Shown piece after piece: positions 22,922-31,160 of a stretch of 32,253 bases of DNA. The notes beneath the pieces are model-generated. The model did no database searches, was not told the DNA's origin, and saw nothing but the letters and a program-made list of their open reading frames with translations. The translations under genes and the position numbers were made by a program. Source of the DNA: Sedimentisphaerales bacterium (GTDB taxonomy: Bacteria > Planctomycetota > Phycisphaerae > Sedimentisphaerales > Anaerobacaceae); the NCBI GenBank assembly GCA_016932095.1, contig JAFGDN010000076.1, positions 1 through 32,253 on the forward strand, in the 5' to 3' direction. Position 1 is the first letter of the stretch. Every line of letters starts with the position of its first letter.

Positions 22922-24160
22922 TTAAGGTTTTCTCCAAATAAAAACGGATTCAAAAAATTCACCTGCTCGCCGACCTGTACGTCGATTGACATGACGTTGG
23001 ATTACTCCCTCGACTGTAACATTAAGGATTTCAGCAATCCCGCTATATAAATCAGAACGGTCATGAGCTACAATAATGAGATGTCGGCCTGATGGCATAG
23101 AGTCAATCGCTCTTTTGAATACCGTTGCAATATCCCGCTTATAATCCTCTTTCGCTTTAGGACTCCTACCTTTACGAAAAGACCCAATTTCATTAGAGGC
23201 ATTTTCAGGCATCCCTAATAAATGGTAACTGTAAGCATGTTGTTCATGATAATCAATCAATCCAACATACGGGGGACTGCTAATAACGCCATGTATGGGA
23301 GGAATATCTGCATTGCGACTATCTACGTTGTAAACATTAACAAAAGCATCTGTCCGTAATTTTGCAAACTGACCGATTCGTTCTAAGGTGTCGATACTGT
23401 ATCTGTAAAGAAATTTATAGGCTTCTTCAGTCGGGGAGCATGTTCTTGAATGTTTATAACACCAATATGGTTCTGTTTGGGGGTGCTTTGGAAAATCTAA
23501 ATCAAAATGAGTGGTAAGCCGGGCTGATCTTGCAGAACGAGATAGTATTACACGATGTAAATCTCCATATTCATATTCACCGGTATTAATGAGGTCTCTA
23601 TACGTCAATAATTCAAATAAGGTTTGTGGAGCAAACCACTTATTAAGATAAGAATCTTCAGTATGAACTTTGTTTTCATGGTGTTGAGAATTTTTTTCAA
23701 ATAGTGACTCACTCGATTTGTATGAATGTGTTGTCTTTCTGACTTTTTGAAGAATGTCCATAACTTCTTTATGGGCTTTGGCTAAGTCGTACTTGGCAGT
23801 TTTGACTTTGCAAAGTAGAACATTGAAGGCCGAAATATCATATCCAATTGAATTGATTCCAAGCTCATTTGCCTGGATTAAAGTTGTTCCTGAACCAACG
23901 AATGGATCAAGGATAGTTTCGCCTTTTTTGAAGTACTTTCGAAGGAATATTTCAACAAGTTGAGGTATAAATTTCCCTAAGTATGGATGAAGACGGTGAA
24001 CATGTTTAGTTCTTTGCGCCTCTGGCAAATCTCTCTCTCGCCAATTTAGATTTAAGCTTTCTAAAGGCGTGTTGTGTTTTACCTCGCTCGGAACAGTCGG
24101 TATATTGCTGTCGTCAGAGTATAGCGTTACACGCTTTTCCGTATTTGTTAACATAACCAT
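22922..24160 (-). CDS. DNA methyltransferase of RM unit 2
   Basis: 412 residues. Motif I LDPFVGSGTTL (about 84-94) and catalytic motif SSPPYVG (294-300) place it among amino-methyltransferases; SPPY favours N4-cytosine (inference). The preceding HVHRLHPYLGKFIPQL also occurs in a related form in the methyltransferase at 26708. ATG 24158-24160 has GAGGA eight bases upstream; a TTG at 24175 overlapping the previous stop would add five residues. It lies between the zinc-cysteine gene and the TdeIII-like nuclease and should protect against the latter. Confidence 0.85.
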   Translation of the reverse strand: MVMLTNTEKRVTLYSDDSNIPTVPSEVKHNTPLESLNLNWRERDLPEAQRTKHVHRLHPYLGKFIPQLVEIFLRKYFKKGETILDPFVGSGTTLIQANELGINSIGYDISAFNVLLCKVKTAKYDLAKAHKEVMDILQKVRKTTHSYKSSESLFEKNSQHHENKVHTEDSYLNKWFAPQTLFELLTYRDLINTGEYEYGDLHRVILSRSARSARLTTHFDLDFPKHPQTEPYWCYKHSRTCSPTEEAYKFLYRYSIDTLERIGQFAKLRTDAFVNVYNVDSRNADIPPIHGVISSPPYVGLIDYHEQHAYSYHLLGMPENASNEIGSFRKGRSPKAKEDYKRDIATVFKRAIDSMPSGRHLIIVAHDRSDLYSGIAEILNVTVEGVIQRHVNRRTGRRAGEFFESVFIWRKP

Positions 24161-24171
24161 CAAATGATTCC

Positions 24172-25290
24172 TCAACAGTTTTTTTCTTTTTGGTTTCTTT
24201 CTTCATTAAGTGCATCAATGATAGATGCTGTTGGATACCATACTTTGAAATGTTCGTTCAATCTATTTTTTTTAATTAATATTTTTACGGTTTTTTCTTT
24301 TGCTACGCATCGATAATGATATCGCCGATTACCCTTTGTTAATTTGGGGATTTTGCCAAAAAAGATTATATCTTGACATCGGCCTTTATTGAAATACTTA
24401 CAGTTTTTACATTTAAAAGGATTTGGCTTCGAAATCCCTTCTGAGTAAGTTTTTATAACTTGATCACAGTACGTAATCCATTGCTGGCATTTAGGACATC
24501 TGAAAGGTTGATCATTATCAAGTTCTGCGGTTATAGTGGGTATCGAAGTTGTTGTGATGAAATTGGTGTTTTGACCTTCTTTTAAAGAACCAACCTCGAT
24601 CCCAAAAATGCGACCATCATTTTTAAGCACAAGAAAATCCGGAGGAGCGATGAGTCCCCCTTTGGTAATCAATCTTTGATGAAGAAGTAGTGGTATCACA
24701 AAACCAAATCTGCAGTGGATTAAATAAAGATAAATTAGAAATTCGATTGCTAGCCCCCTGGATTTGGGGAGAATCGAATCCATGATTTTGTAAAATTCTG
24801 TCCCTTTCTTATCCCATATTATGGGGCCGTTGTAAGCTTTCAACTGTTTTATTTTGGTTTTTTGCTCATCGTCCTCAAAAAAATTCGGTATCCTATGAGA
24901 TAAAAGCGCATTGAGAAGCCCTTTTCTAAGCTTTGGGTCAACGGATATATTTTCTTGAAGAAGCAATTTATTCGAAATCCTCATAACGATTTCTATAAAA
25001 GCTTTCCGATGAACATCCGAGGCTTTTAAGACATAGAAACCACGACCAAACACAGTATAAGTCAGCAAATCTGCGAGGGTCATTCCTCGGTGAAAGCGAT
25101 TCCCTTTTCCAAGGTGGCCGTCTTTTCTGCCGCCAGCATAAAGCTCCCGGGCGAATTCATCATAGAATCGTCCAAGTTTCTCAAGTCTTTCTTCATTTCG
25201 CGCGTATGCAGGAACCTTTTTAATAAAGAAATTCTCTATTGTCTTTAAGTGCGTTACTGCTTGAGCTAATCTGTCAAGAACCTTCTTCAT
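24172..25290 (-). CDS. Unassigned RM-unit protein: degenerate PD-(D/E)xK-like core with six cysteines
   Basis: 372 residues, not recognised. PPDFLVLKNDGRIFGIEVG (residues 216-234) looks like a PD-(D/E)xK nuclease core with Asp218 and Glu232 but Gly where Lys is expected. It is followed by cysteines at 265, 268, 275, 294, 297 and 305, likely one or two zinc sites. The N-terminal 200 residues are helical and Lys/Arg-rich. It is the first large gene of RM unit 2, upstream of the methyltransferase, whose start region it touches. It could be a second nuclease subunit, a nicking enzyme (Vsr-like role) or a specificity factor. AT-rich. A GGGA eight bases before ATG 25290 supports the start. Confidence 0.6.
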   Translation of the reverse strand: MKKVLDRLAQAVTHLKTIENFFIKKVPAYARNEERLEKLGRFYDEFARELYAGGRKDGHLGKGNRFHRGMTLADLLTYTVFGRGFYVLKASDVHRKAFIEIVMRISNKLLLQENISVDPKLRKGLLNALLSHRIPNFFEDDEQKTKIKQLKAYNGPIIWDKKGTEFYKIMDSILPKSRGLAIEFLIYLYLIHCRFGFVIPLLLHQRLITKGGLIAPPDFLVLKNDGRIFGIEVGSLKEGQNTNFITTTSIPTITAELDNDQPFRCPKCQQWITYCDQVIKTYSEGISKPNPFKCKNCKYFNKGRCQDIIFFGKIPKLTKGNRRYHYRCVAKEKTVKILIKKNRLNEHFKVWYPTASIIDALNEERNQKEKNC

Positions 25291-25448
25291 TAATGGTTCC
25301 CTGAAAATACAACCTTCAAATCAAATAAACCCATGTTCTGCAAGAGAATTTTTATTAACATCGCAGTAAATCCTCCCATATTAACCGACGCTAACGGTTT
25401 TCTTATTGCCTGACTATCCTTCGATTTGGATCTAGACATCCTTGTCAT
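25290..25448 (-). CDS. Possible small leader protein of RM unit 2 (52 residues)
   Basis: A frame from ATG 25446-25448 (or 25437-25439) to TAA at 25290-25292 starts MTRMSRSKSKDSQ and ends VVFSGNH. Its stop overlaps the next start by one base (TAATG), the kind of coupling seen for RM controller genes. It is basic at the N-terminus but shows no clear helix-turn-helix. It could also be chance or a remnant. Confidence 0.35.
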   Translation of the reverse strand: MTRMSRSKSKDSQAIRKPLASVNMGGFTAMLIKILLQNMGLFDLKVVFSGNH

Positions 25449-25489
25449 ATTTTACGAATTTACGCCAATATTATCAATCAAAGTCGCAC

Positions 25490-25960
25490 TTATTTTGTAG
25501 GCCCGTCAATTTCTTCCTGGGTTATGTGGTATCGTTCCCACTCGTTTTGCGGGACCTCGCCTAACATACGCCTGGCCTTGTAATCGAATTCGCTGCCGGG
25601 ATACCTTTCAATGAGCTGCCGGCAATAATCGACCATTTCCCTATAACCCACCCCCGGCAGGCGAGCCATTTTGCGGGAGGCAATCGCCATCTCAAATAAC
25701 TGCTCGGCGCCCGCCTGTTGTTCTTCTGTAAGCTCCTTAAACTTTATCGTCGGCTGTTCCAGTTGTTGGGGCTGAGTTGAGGCCGGCGTTACATTCGGTT
25801 CGGTGCGCAGCCGCTTGTCGTCCTCTCGCCACGTATCGCCTATTGTCTTTTCCTGCGGTGCCGGTTGCTGCGGCTTTGGTCCCTTAAAATAGTTTATCCC
25901 AGCAACAACCGCCACTACCGCTACAATGATAATAACCACTTTTACCCAAAAGTTATCCAT
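25490..25960 (-). CDS. Membrane-anchored protein with TPR-like C-terminus
   Basis: 156 residues. One N-terminal membrane helix (about residues 6-23, VVIIIVAVVAVVAG) serves as an anchor. A Pro/Gln-rich linker follows, then a helical domain (about 80-145: AEQLFEMAIASRKMA, MVDYCRQLIERYPGSEFDYKARRML) like outer-membrane-lipoprotein or YfiO-type TPR pieces. GC-rich, host-like. It stands alone between RM unit 2 and the divergent ribE; no function can be assigned. Confidence 0.65.
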   Translation of the reverse strand: MDNFWVKVVIIIVAVVAVVAGINYFKGPKPQQPAPQEKTIGDTWREDDKRLRTEPNVTPASTQPQQLEQPTIKFKELTEEQQAGAEQLFEMAIASRKMARLPGVGYREMVDYCRQLIERYPGSEFDYKARRMLGEVPQNEWERYHITQEEIDGPTK

Positions 25961-26047
25961 AAGGCCATACCCCTTTCTCGCAACGATTGATTATTCGCAG
26001 CCGATTTCTTACAATAGTAAGTCTAAAACGCAAAAAGTCAATTGCCT

Positions 26048-26689
26048 ATGTTCACGGGAATAATACAACAGGTTTGTCAGGTTAAGCCGTTTTCGACAAC
26101 GGCTGGGGGGGCGGTATTGACTGTCGATTTACAACGGCTCGCTCAGCAGGTCAAAATCGGCGACAGTATCTCAATCAACGGCGTATGCCTGACCTTGTCT
26201 AAACTGGCGGGTTCAGCGGCGGGCTTTGATTTAAGCGGCGAAACCCTAAGTAAAACCACCCTCGGAAAGCTCACCGCCGACTCGAAAGTCAACGTCGAGC
26301 TTGCTATGCGGGCTGACGACCGGTTCGGCGGCCATTTCGTATTAGGCCACGTTGATGGTATCGCGACAATCCAAAAAATCGAAAAAAAAGGCGATTTTTC
26401 AGTCATTACCTTCAAGGCGTCAAAAGACCTCCTCGAACAGATGGTGTTGAAGGGTTCCGTTGCCGTTGACGGTATATCACTGACTATAGCTGAGATTGAT
26501 ACTGATGGCTTTACCGTCGTGTTGATACCTCAGACGCTTAAAGAAACAACGCTGGGTGCAGCCGGAATTAGTCAAAAAGTCAACATCGAAACTGATATAA
26601 TAATGAAAGCCGTGAAAAAGCACCTTGATGGCCTCGGCCTTGCGAAGGAAAACCTAACTATTGATAAATTAAAAGAAATGGGCTTTTAA
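26048..26689 (+). CDS. ribE: Riboflavin synthase alpha subunit
   Basis: 213 residues, the usual length. It dismutates two 6,7-dimethyl-8-ribityllumazine molecules into riboflavin, the step after ribH (4677). It shows the two-fold barrel repeat: MFTGIIQQV at the start, GDSISINGVCLTL (about 36-48), HFVLGHVDG, then the second copy KGSVAVDGISLTIAEI and LIPQTLKETTLG. ATG 26048 is the conserved start; a TTG six bases upstream gives a longer frame without support. The next gene belongs to RM unit 3, 18 bp on. Confidence 0.95.
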   Translation: MFTGIIQQVCQVKPFSTTAGGAVLTVDLQRLAQQVKIGDSISINGVCLTLSKLAGSAAGFDLSGETLSKTTLGKLTADSKVNVELAMRADDRFGGHFVLGHVDGIATIQKIEKKGDFSVITFKASKDLLEQMVLKGSVAVDGISLTIAEIDTDGFTVVLIPQTLKETTLGAAGISQKVNIETDIIMKAVKKHLDGLGLAKENLTIDKLKEMGF

Positions 26690-26707
26690 GATTTCTGACG
26701 TTAGTTT

Positions 26708-27856
26708 ATGGCAGTAAACATAAAAACGAACGATAAAACGCAAAAACCACTGTTTGAGGAGATTGACTTTATCGGCTACGACAAGGCGATAATTCTCAAT
26801 AAACCAAAGCTTCTTGAAATGATAAATGCAGCTGGTAATGAGGTGTCCTTATCGGCGTTGCGAGAGAAAATTTTCACATTAAGAGGTCAACTGTCAACTA
26901 TCAAAACTGATAGAGAGGGTCTGCTCAACATTGGAATAAATGGCGATACAATCCAGATAAACCAAAAGTACTTGTTCGGAGAACTAAAGCAAATTGTTGA
27001 AGCGCAAACGTTGGACCGAAGCAAGTATTATCTGCATCGCCTCGCCAAAGCCGTAGCCGAACAAAAGACCAACAAAATCAACGACCTTAACCTCAACAGG
27101 TGGAAAGAATATGATGATATTCTTACCGACAGCTTGTGGGTTCTCGATAAAAGAGATAGTTCCGGCGTGCACAAGGCCGACTATTGGGGCAATTTCATCC
27201 CTCAGATACCAAACCAAATGATGAAAAGATACACCAAAAAAGGTGAATGGGTCCTTGATACTTTTGCCGGCTGCGGCACAACCCTAATCGAGGCACAGCG
27301 TCTTGGCAGAAATTGCGTTGGTATTGAGCTGCAACCAAATGTAGTAAAAACCGCCAACGACCTAATTTGGTCGGAACTAAACCGCTTTAATACTACCAAT
27401 GAAGTAATTAAAGCCGATAGCGCCAATATCGATTACGAAAAACTACTTCAGAAATACAGGCAAAATTCAGTGCAGTTACTAATTATGCATCCGCCTTATT
27501 TCGATATTATCAAATTCAGCGACGACCCGCGCGATTTGTCCAATGCAAAGACCGTCAACGACTTCCTTGCAATGATGGGCCAAATTGTTCGTAAGGCGTC
27601 TGCAGTTCTTGATAAGGGGCGATACTTTGCCCTGGTAATTGGTGACAAATACAGCAAGGGCGAGTGGATACCTCTTGGCTTTTTGACGATGCAGGAGGTT
27701 CTAAAATGCGGTTTTACATTGAAAAGCATCATCGTTAAGAATTTCGAGGAAACGCTCGGCAAACGCAATCAAAAAGACCTTTGGCGATATCGTGCCCTCG
27801 TCGGCGGCTTCTATATCTTCAAACACGAATACATATTTCTTTTTAAGAGAAAGTAA
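26708..27856 (+). CDS. DNA methyltransferase of RM unit 3
   Basis: 382 residues. Motif I LDTFAGCGTTL (183-193) and catalytic motif HPPYFD (261-266) identify an S-adenosylmethionine-dependent DNA amino-methyltransferase. The N-terminal 120 residues may hold a target-recognition region. The block WGNFIPQIPNQMMKRYTKKGEWVLD resembles the corresponding part of the methyltransferase at 22922, so the two share a subfamily despite different operons. The likely cognate nuclease begins 7 bp downstream. Confidence 0.85.
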   Translation: MAVNIKTNDKTQKPLFEEIDFIGYDKAIILNKPKLLEMINAAGNEVSLSALREKIFTLRGQLSTIKTDREGLLNIGINGDTIQINQKYLFGELKQIVEAQTLDRSKYYLHRLAKAVAEQKTNKINDLNLNRWKEYDDILTDSLWVLDKRDSSGVHKADYWGNFIPQIPNQMMKRYTKKGEWVLDTFAGCGTTLIEAQRLGRNCVGIELQPNVVKTANDLIWSELNRFNTTNEVIKADSANIDYEKLLQKYRQNSVQLLIMHPPYFDIIKFSDDPRDLSNAKTVNDFLAMMGQIVRKASAVLDKGRYFALVIGDKYSKGEWIPLGFLTMQEVLKCGFTLKSIIVKNFEETLGKRNQKDLWRYRALVGGFYIFKHEYIFLFKRK

Positions 27857-27863
27857 TATAACG

Positions 27864-28697
27864 ATGCCTTTGTTAAGCAATAAAGAAGTTCTAAGGTTAA
27901 AACTGGAGTCCGTCCCCGCCGACCTTCTGAAGGAGCTTGCCACGATTAAAGAATTGCCCGGACGGAAAAAGGGCGAGATTGTGAAAAGTCTCGCCGCCTT
28001 ACCCTTCAACCAAGATGAATTAGACAAGTTCATTAGAGAACGGTATGCGAAAAAAGTCCAAGAACGTCAGAAAACCATTCCTGATGATATTTTATTAAAC
28101 GAACTCCACAAGGTTCAAAGTTTTCAATGGGGAGTTGTTCAGGGACAACTTGATAATAAAATTCAGGTGCAATACGTGAGAAAATATTACAAATATGATA
28201 TTCTTCTTCAACGCGTAAAAGATGAACTTTTCGATTCAGTTCGGGATTATGTTATCTGCACTTGGTACAATCATTGGACAACCGTTATAATTGAAGACCT
28301 CATCAGCACGCATCCAAAAGTTGTCCCGACTCTAAACAATCTTAAAGGAGTCGATATATTTTTTGATGGGCAGCCTTTCGACCTTAAAATTACTTATTTG
28401 CCTTCTGGGTATGACGGCGGGTGCAACACATCTTCTGACTTAAAGAAGCTCGCGGTATGGCTCTACGAAAATCAGGGGGACCAAAGGTTCGGCTCAGATA
28501 ATAGAATGTTTGTTGTGGTGCATGACCGCCAAAACAGGGAAGACAGTTGGAAAATCAAAAAAGACATTAACTTTATCAAGGCCAGCATCGATAAATTTTT
28601 CAAAGAAGAAAAAGTTTCTTCTGATGATGAGGTGGTTTTCACTTTCAAGAAGAACACATATACAGCTCTGAGTAAAATTCTGTTTATAGCGAAATAA
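27864..28697 (+). CDS. Putative restriction endonuclease of RM unit 3
   Basis: 277 residues from ATG 27864; the longer frame from 27792 overlaps the methyltransferase. A PD-(D/E)xK-like core is visible: GVDIFFDGQPFDLKITY with Asp164 and Asp173-x-Lys175, after a helical N-terminal half containing a Lys-rich GRKKGEIVKSL segment. C-terminal FVVVHDRQN and DEVVFTFK strands fit a nuclease fold. Position directly after a methyltransferase is the main evidence. Family not recognised. Confidence 0.65.
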   Translation: MPLLSNKEVLRLKLESVPADLLKELATIKELPGRKKGEIVKSLAALPFNQDELDKFIRERYAKKVQERQKTIPDDILLNELHKVQSFQWGVVQGQLDNKIQVQYVRKYYKYDILLQRVKDELFDSVRDYVICTWYNHWTTVIIEDLISTHPKVVPTLNNLKGVDIFFDGQPFDLKITYLPSGYDGGCNTSSDLKKLAVWLYENQGDQRFGSDNRMFVVVHDRQNREDSWKIKKDINFIKASIDKFFKEEKVSSDDEVVFTFKKNTYTALSKILFIAK

Positions 28698-28725
28698 CGC
28701 CATAAACAATCGTATAGTTACAAGA

Positions 28726-29793
28726 ATGGGCAATAATACAAATCACAACTCGATAAACGACCAGCCGGTAATCGGCATCACAATGGGCGACCCGGCGGGC
28801 ATCGGCCCGGAAGTCGTGGTTAAGGCCCTCGCCGATACTGCCATAAGGCGCTGTGCTAAGTTTGTCGTGTTTGGGATGGATGAGCAGCTTCGATACACCG
28901 CCGACAAGGCGGAAATCGAGCCGTTCTGGGGCAGGCATCAGCACGAGAAAATCAGCAGGGACTACCCGCACAAGGTTGTGGTCGCCGACTATGATGAGTT
29001 TTCAGTGCCGCCCTGGGTGCGTGAGCCGACGCAGGTCGCCGGTCAGGCGTCGCTGAAGTTTTGCGCTGACGCTATCGACGCTGCGAGGCGGGGTATAATT
29101 GACGCGGTAGTAACTGCGCCGATAAACAAGACAAGCTGGAAATTGGCCGGTGCGCCCTGGCCGGGGCATACCGAGATGTTCGCCAAATTATGCAAATCGC
29201 GGCGAAAGGCGATGATGTTCGTCGCGGGGCCGCTGCGCGTGGCGCTGGCGACGATTCATCTGGCGTTATTTGACGTGCGTCACAAATTCACCATTGGCTG
29301 TGTCTTTGAGCCGCTCGATTTGCTCAATACTGCGCTGAAAGAATACTTCGATATTGAAACCCCCAAAATCGGCGTCGCCGCCCTAAATCCGCACGCCGGT
29401 GAAAACGGGCAATTCGGCGACGAAGAGCAGCGAATCATATCACCCGCAATCCTGATGGCGCAGGAACAGGGTATCGATTGCTTCGGGCCGATACCAGCCG
29501 ACACGCTGTTTTTACGGGCGGTTAACGGCGAGTTCGACGGCGTTATCGCTATGTATCACGATCAAGGAATGATTCCGGTGAAGCTGTTGGCCTTCGACAA
29601 GGCGGTCAACGTTACAATCGGCATTCCCATAATCCGCACCTCGCCCGCACACGGCACGGCTTTCGACATCGCGGGCAAAAATACCGCCGACCCGTCGAGT
29701 ATGATGGAAGCCATAGCTACCGCCGTCAAAATGGTAAACTCGAAAAAGACACGAAAGGCCGTCAAAATAAAAGCCGCCGCCGATGCAGAGTAA
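28726..29793 (+). CDS. pdxA: 4-hydroxythreonine-4-phosphate dehydrogenase
   Basis: 355 residues. PdxA oxidises 4-phosphohydroxy-threonine in pyridoxal phosphate synthesis, using NAD and a divalent metal. Seen: IGITMGDPAGIGPEVV near the N-terminus, VTAPINKTSWKLAG, PGHTEMFA, GPIPADTLF, the metal/phosphate motif MYHDQGMIPVKLLAF and RTSPAHGTAFDIAG. About 20 residues extend beyond the usual N-terminus. No pdxJ is near. It overlaps rsmA by 11 bp, the classic pdxA-rsmA pairing. Confidence 0.94.
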   Translation: MGNNTNHNSINDQPVIGITMGDPAGIGPEVVVKALADTAIRRCAKFVVFGMDEQLRYTADKAEIEPFWGRHQHEKISRDYPHKVVVADYDEFSVPPWVREPTQVAGQASLKFCADAIDAARRGIIDAVVTAPINKTSWKLAGAPWPGHTEMFAKLCKSRRKAMMFVAGPLRVALATIHLALFDVRHKFTIGCVFEPLDLLNTALKEYFDIETPKIGVAALNPHAGENGQFGDEEQRIISPAILMAQEQGIDCFGPIPADTLFLRAVNGEFDGVIAMYHDQGMIPVKLLAFDKAVNVTIGIPIIRTSPAHGTAFDIAGKNTADPSSMMEAIATAVKMVNSKKTRKAVKIKAAADAE

Positions 29794-30655
29794 ACGCCAG
29801 ATTGAGCAGTTGCTTTCCTCGTCGGGCGTCAGGCCCAACAAGCGGTTTGGCCAGCACTTCCTCATCGACCTTAACCTGATGCGCCTGCTTATCGACTCAG
29901 CCGACATTCGAAAAAACGACGTTGTTCTCGAAGTCGGCTGCGCCACCGGCTCACTGACCGAGGCGATTACCGAAAAAGCCGGTTTTTGCGTCGCGGTTGA
30001 AATCGACGCCGTCCTTGCCCAGATTGCCAAAACGCAGCTCGCCGACAGGCCTAATCTTGAAATTATCGCAGCCGATTGTTTAAAAAATAAATTTGAAATC
30101 AATCCCGTCGTAATTGACGCGCTGAGCTGTGCCCGTAGCGAGCACAAAGGTCGTCTGCTACTTATTGCCAACCTGCCTTACGCCGCCGGAACGCCTCTTA
30201 TGCTCAATCTCATAACGGGAAAGCTCATCGCAGACGCTATGTTTGTAACAGTTCAAAAAGAAGTCGCTGACCGAATGATGGCAATCACGGGCACAAAGGA
30301 TTACGGAATCCTCAGCATACTCCTTTCGGCCACAGGCGACGTTAAGCATATCAGGACTTTGAAACCGACGGTGTTTTGGCCCAAGCCGCAGGTCAATTCC
30401 GCGATGATAAGCTACATCAGAAACGCCGAAAAAATCAGGCAAATCAAAAGCATCGAAACGCTTAGCGCCATCACAGGCGGTCTTCTGCAGCACCGCAGAA
30501 AAATGCTCAAAGCCGGCTGCAAACTAATCACCGGAAAACTTGGAAAGATTGACAACTGGCCTGAAATTTTCGCTAAATGCAGAATCGACCCCAACAACAG
30601 ACCCGACCAGCTTAAGCCTGAGCAATTTGTATGCCTTGCCAACCTGTGCGCTTAA
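29783..30655 (+). CDS. rsmA: 16S rRNA dimethyladenosine transferase
   Basis: 290 residues. RsmA (KsgA) dimethylates two adjacent adenosines in helix 45 of 16S rRNA. Seen: PNKRFGQHFLID at the N-terminus, motif I VLEVGCATGSLTEAI (a Gly-Pro-Gly to Gly-Cys-Ala variant), VAVEIDA and the catalytic motif IV NLPYAAGTPL, then VQKEVADRM and FWPKPQVNSAMI. The start overlaps pdxA. The stop codon TAA coincides with the first bases of the interspersed 'taaccacagattacacag' repeat. Confidence 0.94.
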   Translation: MQSKRQIEQLLSSSGVRPNKRFGQHFLIDLNLMRLLIDSADIRKNDVVLEVGCATGSLTEAITEKAGFCVAVEIDAVLAQIAKTQLADRPNLEIIAADCLKNKFEINPVVIDALSCARSEHKGRLLLIANLPYAAGTPLMLNLITGKLIADAMFVTVQKEVADRMMAITGTKDYGILSILLSATGDVKHIRTLKPTVFWPKPQVNSAMISYIRNAEKIRQIKSIETLSAITGGLLQHRRKMLKAGCKLITGKLGKIDNWPEIFAKCRIDPNNRPDQLKPEQFVCLANLCA

Positions 30656-30690
30656 CCACAGATTACACAGATTTCACAGATTATTTTTGT
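30653..30690. repeat. 'accacagattacacagatttcacagatt' repeat after rsmA
   Basis: An uninterrupted copy of the repeat whose interrupted form is at 31873-31930 and whose inverse is at 10144-10166. It supplies the rsmA stop codon. Confidence 0.6.
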
Positions 30691-30786
30691 AATTAGCCCG
30701 CCGTTTCACGGTGGGTAGAATCTAAAGCTAATAATCACAAGGGCTTATGACGGGAAAATAATTTTCGGAAAATTGTTAGAATTGTA

Positions 30787-30814
30787 TTGACTTACAGTTT
30801 TTATTTGGTATAAT
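30787..30814 (+). promoter_or_regulatory. Strong sigma70-type promoter
   Basis: TTGACT (30787-30792), a 16-bp spacer and a perfect TATAAT (30809-30814). Directly downstream is a hairpin array and no ORF until 31161. Confidence 0.65.
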
Positions 30815-30820
30815 TCAAAC

Positions 30821-30920
30821 TTGCATCGGCTGGCGGTGGGTCGGCCGGGCAGATAGCGCAGAAGCGCAAGATATGACCCAGAAGGGCAAGGGAGGGGCAG
30901 AAGCCCCAGGAAGTGTGGAG
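30821..30920 (+). ncRNA. Candidate structured small RNA with four hairpins, three of them with AGAA loops
   Basis: Starting about 7 nt after the -10 box: hairpin 1 CGGCTG/CGGCCG (30826-30846); hairpin 2 GCGC-AGAA-GCGC (30856-30867); hairpin 3 CCC-AGAA-GGG (30877-30886); hairpin 4 GGGGC-AGAA-GCCCC (30894-30907). Purine-rich linkers (caag, aaggga, aggaag) join them. Stop codons interrupt all long reading frames. No known riboswitch or RNA family was recognised; the downstream neighbour is an HNH/AP2 gene. The rest of the 505-bp gap 30656-31160 is repeats, plus the leader hairpins of the HNH gene. Confidence 0.5.
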
Positions 30921-30925
30921 ATAGA

Positions 30926-31085
30926 AATCCGAAATACTAAACACTAAATCCTAAACAAATTCAAATTACTAAAATCCCAAATTACAAACCCCGACAGGTC
31001 GAGGTCGCCGATGTTTTGCGGCATTTGGTCATTAGGGTTTGGTTATTGTTTAGAGATTAGGATTTGGAATTTAGGATTTCTAAAC
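30926..31085. repeat. AT-rich 'ctaaatcctaaac' repeat with inverted counterpart
   Basis: Left arm 30926-30990 (aaatactaaacactaaatcc) and right arm 31026-31085 (gattaggatttggaatttag) are imperfect inverted relatives around a short GC-rich centre. Confidence 0.5.
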
Positions 31086-31112
31086 GAAATGGATTCCCTG
31101 ATGCAAAGCCAA

Positions 31113-31147
31113 CGGAGCGGGCTCTCGGGAATCTGCGCTGCGCTCCG
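31113..31147 (+). promoter_or_regulatory. Leader hairpin next to the HNH gene ribosome-binding site
   Basis: CGGAGCG (31113-31119) pairs with CGCTCCG (31141-31147), which runs into the GAGGAG Shine-Dalgarno. An alternative pairing attccc (31093-31098) with gggaat (31127-31132) would disrupt it, so it could modulate translation. Confidence 0.35.
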
Positions 31148-31160
31148 AGGAGAAAGGGTT

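Noticed and set aside
21174-25290. DNA base-hypermodification system made of the ThyA-like gene plus RM unit 2
   Set aside because: The ThyA-like gene has host-like composition and its own strong ribosome-binding site, and no kinase or other hypermodification genes are present; kept only as a weak finding.
30821-30920. HEARO/omega-RNA of an IscB-type system
   Set aside because: The downstream gene is an HNH/AP2 protein without RuvC or bridge-helix features, and the hairpin array does not show an omega-RNA layout I recognise.
31011-31160. 50-residue N-terminal extension of the HNH/AP2 gene
   Set aside because: It is encoded by interspersed repeats; the good Shine-Dalgarno lies before ATG 31161.
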